Assembly (NCBI RefSeq): GCF_035083965.1
Contig: NC_089727.1
Coordinates: 19,657,269-19,721,268 of the forward strand
DNA length: 64,000 bases
Source of the DNA: Branchiostoma lanceolatum
Lineage: Eukaryota; Chordata; Leptocardii; Amphioxiformes; Branchiostomatidae
Direction of reading: 5' to 3'
Part shown: one piece after another, positions 23,951 to 35,900 of the stretch
Position numbering within the stretch: position 1 is the first letter of the stretch
Layout: the number at the start of each line of letters is the position of its first letter
Made by a program: the position numbers and the translations under genes
Notes under the pieces: generated by a model
Database searches by the model: none
What the model was told of the DNA's origin: nothing
Seen by the model: the letters and a program-made list of their open reading frames with translations, nothing else

Positions 23951-26900
23951 AGTTTTATGTCTTTTGTTCCCCATCATCTGGGGGTTAGACGTGCTTACAC
24001 ATGGATGGGGGAGCCCCAGAACTCCTCATCAAGTGCAAGTCTTTTTTGGAGCAAGAGGGCATACGGCTGTATGCCCTTCCTAACGCCAACCCAAACCCTA
24101 TTGCTGGGCTTAGGACATGGGAAATGTGTGTTAAGTGCCTTTCCCAAGGGCACAATGTCTGGGTGCATGTCCGGACATGTCTGGGTATCCCACTGGGGAT
24201 TGAACCTGGGTCTTATTGGTTCATAGCCGGATGCTCTGCCACTATGCCACACTGACGCCACTTTTTTATATAACTTAAAGTACAATGAACAGTTCGCAGT
24301 CACGTTCTATATATTAAGGACTGCCACCTTTTACAGTAGCATCCATGTTGCATGAGCAGCAAAAGCCGGGATTTGTGCTCCCAACCTCTTGGTCCTGTGG
24401 TGGGGTCGCTAACCACCACACTACAAAAGTTAGGGCTGTGTTGTGAAAAAGAACAAAGTTATCAGTTTCGAATTGATTTGTATTTTTTTTTTTAGTACTA
24501 AGTTTCTTATCACAGCATATTTTTTTTTCTTAATCAGGTTTGAGTTTGACAAGAAGACAGAATCTCTGGAGCGCCAAGTCGATCTGAGTGTGACGGTGAC
24601 AGAAACCGGGCAGGCAGAGGTGGTTCTGATGTGGTGGGACATAGAGATGGTCCCAGACAGCTCAGTTCTACTGTCTGTAGCTCCGTCATGGGCACATCCT
24701 ACTCCTCATAACATGCAGGTATGTAGGGCTGTACATGTAATGTTAGTTTAGCTGGTCGTACAGACTGGCACAGGTGGTTCTGATGTGGTGGGACATAGAG
24801 ATGGACCCTGACAGCTCAGTTCTACTGTCTGTAGCTCCGTCATGGGCACATCCTACTCCTCACAACATGCAGGTATGCAGGGCTGTACATGTAATGTTAG
24901 TTTAACTGGTCATACAGACTGGCACAGGTGGTGGTGGTGATGTGGTGGGACATAGAGATGGACCCAGACAACTCAGTTCTACTGTCTGTAGCTCCGTCAT
25001 GGGCACATCCTACACCTCACAACATGCAGGTATGTAGGGCTGTACATGTAATGTTAGTTTTACTGGTCATACAGACTAGCACAGGTGGTTCTGATGTGGT
25101 GGGACATAGAGATGGATCCAGACAGCTCAGTTCTACTGTCTGTAGCTCCGTCATGGGCACATCCTACTCCTCACAACATGCAGGTATGCAGGGCTGTACA
25201 TGTAATGTTAGTTTAACTGGTCATACAGACTGGCACAGGTGGTGGTGGTGATGTGGTGGGACATAGAGATGGACCCAGACAACTCAGTTCTACTGTCTGT
25301 AGCTCCGTCATGGGCACATCCTACACCTCACAACATGCAGGTATGTAGGGCTGTACATGTAATGTTAGTTTTACTGGTCATACAGACTAGCACAGGTGGT
25401 TCTGATGTGGTGGGACATAGAGATGGATCCAGACAGCTCAGTTCTACTGTCTGTAGCTCCGTCATGGGCACATCCTACTCCTCACAACATGCAGGTATGC
25501 AGGGCTGTACATAGTTAAACTGGTCATACAGACTGGCACAGGTGGTTCTGATGTGGTGGGACATAGAGATGGTCCCAGACAGCTCAGTTCTACTGTCTGT
25601 AGCTCCGTCATGGGCACATCCTACTCCTCACGACATGCAGGTATGTAGGGCTGTCATGTAATGTTAGTTTAACTGGTCATACAGACTGGCACAGGGCATC
25701 ATGTGGTGGGACATAGAGATGGACCCAGACAGTTCAGTTCTACTGTCTGTAGCTCCGTCATGGACACATCCTATTCCTCACAACATGCAGGTATGTAGGG
25801 CTGTACATGTAATGTTAGTTTAACTGGTCATACAGACAGGCACAGGTTGTTCTGATGTGGTGGGACATAGAGATGGACCCAGATAGTTCAGTTCTACTGT
25901 CTGTAGCTCCGTCATGGGCACATCCTACTCCTCACAACATGCAGGTATGTAGGGCTGTACATGTAATGTTAGCTTAACTGGTCATACAGACTGGCACAGG
26001 TGGTTCTGATGTGGTGGGACATAGAGATGGATCCAGACAGCTCAGTTCTACTGTCTGTAGCTCCGTCATGGGCACATCCTACTCCTCTCAACATGCAGGT
26101 ATGTAGGGCTGCACATGTAATGTTAGTTTAACTGGTCATACAGACTGGCACAGGTGGTTCTGATGTGGTGGGAGTCACCGTGGGACATAGAGATGGACTC
26201 AGACAGCTCAGTTCTACTGTCTGTAGCTCCGTCATGGGCACATCCTACTCCTCATAACATGCAGGTATGTAGGGCTGTACATGTAATGTTAGTTTAACTG
26301 GTCATACAGACTGACACAGGTTGTTCTGATGTGGTGGGACATAGAGATGAACCCAGACAGCTCAGTTCTACTGTCTGTAGCTCCGCCATGGGCACATCCT
26401 ACTCCTCATAACATGCAGGTATGTAGGGCTGTACATGTAATGTTAGTTTAACTGGTCATACAGACTGACACAGGTTGTTCTGATGTGGTGGGACATAGAG
26501 ATGAACCCAGACAGCTCAGTTCTACTGTCTGTAGCTCCGCCATGGGCACATCCTACTCCTCACAACATGCAGGTATGTAGGGCTGTACATGTAATGTTAA
26601 ACTGGTCATACAGACTGGCACAGGTGGTTCTGATGTGGTGGGACATAGAGATGGATCCAGACAGCTCAGTTCAACTGTCTGTAGCTCCGCCATGGGCACA
26701 TCCTACTCCTCACAACATGCAGGTATGTAGGGCTGTACATGTAATGTTTAACTGGTCATACAGACTGGCACAGGTTGTTCTGATGTGGTGGGACATAGAG
26801 ATGGACCCTGACAGCTCAGTTCTACTGTCTGTAGCTCCGTCATGGGCACATCCTACTCCTCACAACATTCATGTTACACAGAAGTCAAACCATCATGGAA

Positions 26901-29900
26901 AGTGCAGTGTCTCAGTTACATGACTTGTAATTCCTGGGAAGTAAAAAATGACTGTAGTTAGTGTATCTCCTGCAATTCCTCTCCAGGTCAACAGGTGGCG
27001 CTGCATGGCAGACATGGTGCAGCTGTACATTGTGCATAATTATCAACAAGTACAATAGGGGGCAGGGTCATCTTCTCTGTATCTGTATCTGTATAGCCGG
27101 TATAACCGCCCTTCAGCGTAACACACCAGCTTCGCAGGCACGCGGCGCGACAGCAGCTGGTTATATTACACTGAACGGCCTGTCACACCTAACCTTTGCA
27201 CATCTGGCTGCAATCGTTCTTTGAAGCTATTTAGTGAAGGTGTTCCTACAGTATCTGATGACAACGAGTTCCATTCTACTATGATTCTTGGAAAATATGA
27301 ATTTTTGAACACATCAATCCTTCTCTGCATAGTTTTAAAGAACACTATAGGTTTGTCTTGCAGCTAGATGTGACAGGTCGTTCAGTCCAATGTAACCAGC
27401 TGCTGCCACACTGCATGCCTGCAAAGATGCTGTGTAATGCAGAAGGGCAGTTATACCGGCTATGTAGAATATAGAATGCAATTTAACACCCGGCCCTTGA
27501 GCCTTAACCCCGAAATAAACCACTGAATGAGTTTACCAAATGCATTCATGACCTGCTTTTCCCTTTTGTGTTTACGGTGACATAGTGCCTAGTGTGACAT
27601 CGATATAACCTCCAAATAAACCACCATGTGAACAAAGTGATTGATGTGCCTTATAACTTGTGAGATTCGTTAACATTTTTTAAATTTTTTGTTACCCAGT
27701 GGCGGGACCATTGGATGCAGGCCGTGTATTTTAACCCCCAGTCCATCCCTGTGGAGAAAGGTACGTACTACGTACAATTGTTTGCTCTAACATCATCTAC
27801 ATTGTACATTCTTGCCTGAAATCTGTCGTCAAGATTAAATGAAAATATTTTCAGTTTGGAAAAAAAAATTGTCAGGGAAAACATGTTTTAATAGCTTGTG
27901 GAACTCATAAAATCATGTAAGAATCTATCTTTAGATGGATTGCCTCTAGTGTTTTATTGTTGTATTCAGTGTAACTGTAATACTCAGTGGTCCGCAACAT
28001 CAGCTTGTCTGCCTTGTGCTTCACTATGTATTGTCTTGTTGCGATTTTTGATAAAGAATAAAGAAGTTAGAATCTAGCACTTCCAACATGTGTGTTTCCT
28101 TTCGAATTTACTCTCTAAATGGAAGTGACTATAGTTGAATATGCTGCTCTCATTGAATGATATTCTTTGTGATTGGTGAATTTATTTTACACAGAAGTCA
28201 AAACATCATGTGTGTCTCAGTTAATTCCTGGGAAGTAAAAAATGACTGTAGTTGTTGTATCTCCTGCTGTTCCCACTTAGGTCAACAGGTGGCGCTGCAT
28301 GGCAGACATGATGAGTACAGCCTGTGGTTCCAGGTGCAGCAGCAGGGGTCAACGAACTCTACAGGGTAGACATCTTTTTTTTTTTTTTTTTTTCACAAAA
28401 AGTCTAGAAATCCTTAGATCTGGAAGCTGTTATATGTGAAAAAACAAAATGAATGGAATGAAAGAAGTTTGATAATTTTTTCGGTCCATCCAAACCTCAT
28501 CCACAAAAAACGTAAACAATCCCAGACACAACCACAATCATTTATTAAAGAATAAGCAACAACATATTGATATTTTTGGCAAAGGTAAAAATCTTAATGT
28601 AAATCTTTTTGCAGTGGTTTTATCTTTAAGATAAGCTTTCCATTGCAAATAACACATTTCAAATATATTAAACAATAATTATTGTTTCAGCCACAAACTT
28701 AGAACACTGAAATAGATGAATATGCAGTATTTCATGACCATTGTTTTTATGGTGACCCCAGGTCAGAGGTCAGCTTGGAGAGACCTGTGTGTCGCTGTGG
28801 GGGTCACATGGTGTGGAGCCGGCCGCGGCTGGGCATGATAAACGACACAGCCAGGTGGCACACGTATGCAGCTGCTCTGAAACAGGTGCTGGCACCTGGG
28901 CAGACGTGTGTGAGCGTGAGCGATGCATCGTGGTTACCGCTCATAGCAGCACGGCTAGGAGCACATGAGGTGGGTTTGATTTAGTTGTCTGTTTCACTAT
29001 AACACCCCAATCAAACTCCTTTCGAGCCGTACCCGGCAATCGGTCTGTACCCACTCAAAATTTGGGCCGTACCCTAAAATTTGAGTCGTCCCTGCAAAAA
29101 TTTGAGCCGTACCCGGTAAATTGGGCCATAACCGGTAAATTAGGCCATACCTGGTAAATTGGGCCTTACCCTGTACATTTGTTCTTTTAGACCGTACCCA
29201 ATAACGGACATCGCTTGGCCACAGTGTGTGTAGTCACGTGAAAGTGGCGTCGATCTAGACACCCTGTACCACATAGGCTATGTGGGATTATACATCATTG
29301 CCGTACAGGGTGTCTAGACGTGACTTTTATGTGACTACAGGCACTGTGGTCGAGCGATGTCCGCCATTGGGTATGGTCAAAAAGTACAGGAATGGTCCGA
29401 TTTACCGGGTACGGCCCAAATTTTTATCGGGTACGACCGGAATTCAAGACTACGGACCAATATTCGAGCGGTAACTTTCCAAGTACAGCCGGAGGGAGTT
29501 TGATGGAATGTATCAGACAGTTCATAGTTCCAGGTGAAAATGTGTTCAAATGTGCAATGTCAAAGGTTAAGGCTCCTAAATGGTCAACTGTGCTCTGCCT
29601 AAACTTGTGTTGCTTATAACATTTCAGCACTAAGGACAGGACCATGTACTGTAATAGGGGTGGTAGGGTAGGATCACATTTCAGCACTAAGGACAGGACC
29701 ATGTACTGTAATAGGAGTGGTAGGGTAGGATCACATTTCAGCACCAAGGACAGGACCATGTACTGTAATAGGAATGGTAGGGTAGGATCACAGTTCAGCA
29801 CTTAGGACAGGACCGTGTTCTGTAATAGGAGTGGTAGGGTAGGATCACATTTCAGCACTAAGGACATGACCATGTACTGTAATAGGAGTGGTAGGGTAGG

Positions 29901-32900
29901 ATCACATTTCATCACTAAGGTCAGGACCATGTACTGTAATAGGAATGGTAGGGTAGGATCACATTTCAGCACTAAGGACAGGACCATGTACTGTAATAGG
30001 GGTGGTAGGGTAGGATCACATTTCAGCAGTAAGGACAGGACCATGTACTGTAAAAGGAGTGGTAGGGTAGGATCACATTTCAGCACTAAGGACAGGACCA
30101 TGTACTGTAATAGGAGTGGTAGGGTAGGATCACATTTCAGCACTAAGGACAGGACCATGTTCTGTAATAGGAGTGGTAGGGTAGGATCACATTTCAGCAC
30201 TAAGGACAGGACCATGTACTGTAATAGGAGTGGTAGGGTAGGATTACATTTCAGCACTAAGGACAGGACCATGTACTGTAATAGGAGTGGTAGGGTAGGA
30301 TCACATTTCAGCACTAAGGACAGGACCATGTGCTGTAATAGGAGTGGTAGGGTAGGATCACATTTCAGCACTAAGGACAGGACCATGTACTGTAATAGGA
30401 GTGGTAGGGTAGGATCACATTTCAGCACTAAGGACAGGACCATGTACTGTAATAGGAGTGGTAGGGTAGGATCACATTTCAGCACTAAGGACAGGACCAT
30501 GTACTGTAATAGGAGTGGTAGGGTAGGATCACATTTCAGCACTAAGGACAGGACCATGTACTGTAATAGGAGTGGTAGGGTAGGATCACATTTCAGCACT
30601 AAGGACAGGACCATGTACTGTAATAGGAGTGGTAGGGTAGGATCACATTTAAGCACTAAGGACAGGACCATGTACTGTAATAGGAGTGGTAGGGTAGGAT
30701 CACATTTCAGCGCTGAGGACAGGACCATGTACTGTAATAGGAGTGGTAGGGTAGGATCACATTTCAGCACTAATGACAGGACCATGTACTGTGATATGAG
30801 TGGTAGGGTAGGATCCCATTTCAGCACTAAGGACAGGACCATGTACTATAATAGGAGTGGTAGGGTAGGATCACATTTCAGCATTAAGGACAGGACCATG
30901 TACTTTCATATGTGTGGTAGGGTAGGATTACATTTCAGCACTAAGGACAGGACCGTGTACTGTAATAGGAATGGTAGGGTAGGATCACATTTCAGCACTA
31001 AGGACAGGACCATGTACTGTAATAGGAGTGGTCAGGTAGGATCCCATTTCAGCACTAAGGACAGGACCATATTCTGTAATAGGAATGTTAGGATTGGATC
31101 ACATTTCAGCACTAAGGACAGGACCATGTACTGTAATAGGAGTGGTAGGGTAGGATCACATTACAGCACTAAGGACAGGACCATGTACTGTAATAGGAGT
31201 AGTAGGGTTGGATCACATTTCAGCACTAAGGACAGGACCATGTACTGTAATAGGAGTGGTAGGGTAGGATCACATTTCAGCACTAAGGACAGACCATGTA
31301 CTGTAATAGGAATGGTAGGGCAGGATCACATTTCAGCACTAAGGACAGGACCATGTACTGTAATAGGAGTGGTAGGGTAGGATCACATTTTAGCACTAAG
31401 GACAGGACCATGAACTGTAATAGGAGTAGTAGGGTTGCATCACATTTCAGCACTAAGGACAGACCATGTACTGTAATAGGAGTGGTCGGGTAGGATCACA
31501 TTTCAGCACTAAGGACAGGACCATGTACTGTAATAGGAGTGGTAGGGTAGGATCCCATTTCAGCACTTAGGACAGGACCATGTACTGTAGCAGGAGTTGT
31601 AGGTAGGATCCCATTTCAGCACTAAGGACAGGACCATGTTCTGTAATAGGAGTGGTAGGGTAGGATCACATTTCAGCACTAAGGACAGGACCATGTACTG
31701 TAATAGGAGTGGTAGGGTAGGATCACATTTCAGCTCTAAGGACAGGACCATGTACTATAATAGGAGTGGTAGGGTAGGATCCCATTTCAGCACTTAGGAC
31801 AGGACCATGTACTGTAGCAGGAGTTGTAGGTAGGATCCCATTTCAGCACTAAGGACAGGACCATGTTCTGTAATAGGAGTGGTAGGGTAGGATCACATTT
31901 CAGCACTAAGGACAGGACCATGTACTGTAATAGGAGTGGTAGGGTAGGATCACATTTCAGCACTAAGGACAGGACCATGTTCTGTAATAGGAGTGTTAGG
32001 GTAGGATCACATTTCAGCACTAAGGACAGGACCATGTACTGTAATAGGAGTGGTAGGGTAGGATCACATTTCAGTACTAAGGACAGGACCATGTACTGTA
32101 ATAGGAGAAGTCGGGTAGGATCACAATTCAGCACTAAGGACAGGACCATGTACTGTAATAGGAGTGGTAGGGTAGGATCCCATTTCAGCACTTAGGACAG
32201 GACCATGTACTGTAGCAGGAGTTGTAGGTAGGATCCCATTTCAGCACTAAGGACAGGACCATGTACTGTGATAGGAGTGGTAGGGTAGGATCACATTTCA
32301 GCATTAAGGACAGGACCATGTACTGTAGCAGGGGTGATAGGATAGGATCACATTCCAGCACTTAGGACAGGACCATGTACTGTAATAGGAGTGGTAGGGT
32401 AGGATCCTATTTCAGCACTAAGGACAGGACCATGTACTGTAGCAGGGGTGGTAGGATAGGATCACATTCCAGCACTAAGGACAGGACCATGTACTGTAAT
32501 AGGAGTGGTCGGGTAGGATCACATTTCAGCACTAAGGACAGGACCATGTACTGTAATAGAAGTGGTAGGGTAGGATCACATTTCAGCACTAAGGACAGAC
32601 CATGTACTGTAATAGGAATGGTAGGGCAGGATCACATTTCAGCACTAAGGACAGGACCATGTACTGTAATAGGAGTGGTAGGGTAGGATCACATTTTAGC
32701 ACTAAGGACAGGACCATGAACTGTATTAGGAGTAGTAGGGTTGCATCACATTTCAGCACTAAGGACAGACCATGTACTGTAATAGGAGTGGTAGGGTAGG
32801 ATCACATTCCAGCACTAAGGACAGGACCATGTACTATAATAGGAGTGGTAGGGTAGGATCACATTTCAGCACTAAGGACATTACCATGTACTGTAATAGG

Positions 32901-35900
32901 AGTGGTAGGGTAGGATCACATTTCAGCACTAAGGACAGGACCATGTACTGTAATAGGAGTGGTAGGGTAGGATCACATTTCAGCACTAATGACAGGACCA
33001 TGTACTGTAATAGGAGTTGTAGGTAGGATCCCATTTCAGCACTAAGGACAGGACCATGTTCTGTAATAGGAGTGGTAGGGTAGGATCACATTTCAGCACT
33101 AAGGACAGGACCATGTACTGTAATAGGAGTGGTAGGGTAGGATCACATTTCAGCACTAAGGACAGGACCATGTTCTGTAATAGGAGTGGTAGGGTAGGAT
33201 CACATTTCAGCACTAAGGACAGGACCATGTACTGTAATAGGAGTGGTCAGGTAGGATCACATTTCAGCACTAAGGACAGGACCATGTACTGTAATAGGAG
33301 TGGTAGGGTAGGATCACATTTCAGTACTAAGGACAGGACCATGTACTGTAATAGGAGTGGTAGGGTAGGATCACATTTCAGCACTAAGGACAGGACCATG
33401 TGCTGTAATAGGAGTGGTAGGGTAGGATCCCATTTCAGCACTTAGGACAGGACCATGTACTGTAGCAGGAGTTGTAGGTAGGATCCCATTTCAGCACTAA
33501 GGACAGGACCATGTACTGTGATAGGAGTGGTAGGGTAGGATCACATTTCAGCATTAAGGACAGGACCATGTACTGTAGCAGGGGTGATAGGATAGGATCA
33601 CATTCCAGCACTAAGGACAGGACCATGTACTGTAATAGGAGTGGTAGGGTAGGATCCCATTTCAGCACTAAGGACAGGACCATGTACTGTAGCAGGGGTG
33701 GTAGGATAGGATCACATTCCAGCACTAAGGACAGGACCATGTACTGTAATAGGAGTGGTCGGGTAGGATCACATTTCAGCACTAAGGACAGGACCATGTA
33801 CTGTAATAGAAGTGGTAGGGTAGGATCCCATTTCAGCACTTAGGACAGGACCATGTACTGTAGCAGGAGTTGTAGGTAGGATCCCATTTCAGCACAAAGG
33901 ACAGGACCATGTTCTGTAATAGGAGTGGTAGGGTAGGATCACATTTCAGCACTAAGGACAGGACCATGTACTGTAATAGGAGTGGTCAGGTAGGATCCCA
34001 TTTCAGCACTAAGGACAGGACCATGTACTGTAGCAGGGGTGGTAGGATAGGATCACATTCCAGCACTAAGGACAGGACCATGTACTGTAATAGGAGTGGT
34101 CGGGTAGGATCACATTTCAGCACTAAGGACAGGACCATGTACTGTAATAGGAGTGGTAGGGTAGGATCCCATTTCAGCACTTAGGACAGGACCATGTACT
34201 GTAGCAGGAGTTGTAGGTAGGATCCTATTTCAGCACTAAGGACAGGACCATGTTCTGTAATAGGAGTGGTAGGGTAGGATCACATTTCAGCACTAAGGAC
34301 AGGACCATGTACTGTAATAGGAGTGGTAGGGTAGGATCACATTTCAGCACTAAGGACAGGACCATGTACTGTAATAGGAGTGGTCAGGTAGGATCCCATT
34401 TCAGCACTAAGGACAGGACCATGTACTGTAATAGGGGTGGTAGGGTAGTATCACATTTCAGCACTAAGGACAGGACCATGTACTGTAAAATGAGTGGTCG
34501 GGTAGGATCACATTTTAGCACTTAGGACAGGACCATGTACTGTAATAGAAATTGTAGGGTAGGATCACATTTCAGCACTAAGGACAGAACCATGTACTGT
34601 AATAGGAGTAGTAGGGTTGGATCACATTTCAGCACTAAGGACAGACCATGTACTGTAATAGGAGTGGTAGAGTAGGATCACATTTCAGCACTAAGGACAG
34701 GACCATGTACTGTAATAGGAGTGGTAGGGTAGGATCACATTTCAGCACTAAGGACAGGACCATGTACTGTAGCAGGGGTGGTAGGGTAGGATCACATTTC
34801 AGCACTAAGGACAGGACCATATTCTGTAATAGGACTGTTAGGATTGGATCACATTTCAGCACTAAGGACAGGACCATGTACTGTAATAGGAGTGGTAGGG
34901 TAGGATCACATTTCAGCACTAAGGACAGGACCATGTACTGTAATAGGAGTAGTAGGGTTGGATCACATTTCAGCTCTAAGGACAGGACCATGTACTGTAA
35001 TAGGAGTGGTAGGGTAGGATCACATTTCAGCACTAAGGACAGGACCATGTACTGTAATAGGAGTGGTAGGGTAGGATCACATTTCAGCACTAAGGACAGG
35101 ACCATGTACTGTAATAGGAGTGGTAGGGCAGGATCACATTTCAGCACTAAGGACAGGACCATGTACTGTAATAGGAGTGGTATGGTAGGATCACATTTTA
35201 GCACTAAGGACAGGACCATGAACTGTAATAGGAGTAGTAGGGTTGGATCACATTTCAGCACTAAGGACAGACCATGTACTGTAATAGGAGTGGTAGGGTA
35301 GGATCACATTCCAGCACTAAGGACAGGACCATGAACTGTAATAGGAGTAGTAGGGTTGGATCACATTTCAGCACTAAGGACAGACCATGTACTGTAATAG
35401 GAGTGGTAGGGTAGGATCACATTCCAGCACTAAGGACAGGACCATGTACTATAATAGGAGTGGTAGGGTAGGATCACATTTCAGCACTAAGGACAGGACC
35501 ATGTACTGTAATAGGAGTTGTAGGAAGGATCCCATTTTAGCACTAAGGACAGGACCATGTACTGTAATAGGAGTGGTAGGGTAGGATCACATTTCAGCAC
35601 TAAGGACAGGACCATGTACTGTAATAGGAGTGGTAGGGTAGGATCACATTTCAGCACTAAGGACAGGACCATGTACTGTAATAGGAGTGGTAGGGTAGGA
35701 TCACATTTCAGCACTAATGACAGGACCATGTACTGTAATAGGAGTGGTAGGGTAGGATCACATTTTAGCACTAAGGACAGGACCATGTACTGTTAAGGGA
35801 GTGGTAGGGTAGGATAACATTTCAGCAATAAGGACAGGACCATGTACTGTAGCAGGAGTGGTAGGGTAGGATCATATTTCAGTACTAAGGACAGGACCAT

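Noticed and set aside
26483..26923. 146-codon ORF as an independent gene
   Set aside because: It reads through exon 8 copies and spacers of the PRMT7 array; the ORF depends on the two 51 nt spacers being divisible by three.
29815..31380. 521-codon plus-strand ORF and the antisense 346-codon ORF as proteins
   Set aside because: They are 19-residue translations of a 57 bp minisatellite in an intron. Units of 55 and 56 bp break the frame, and no start, signal or domain is present.
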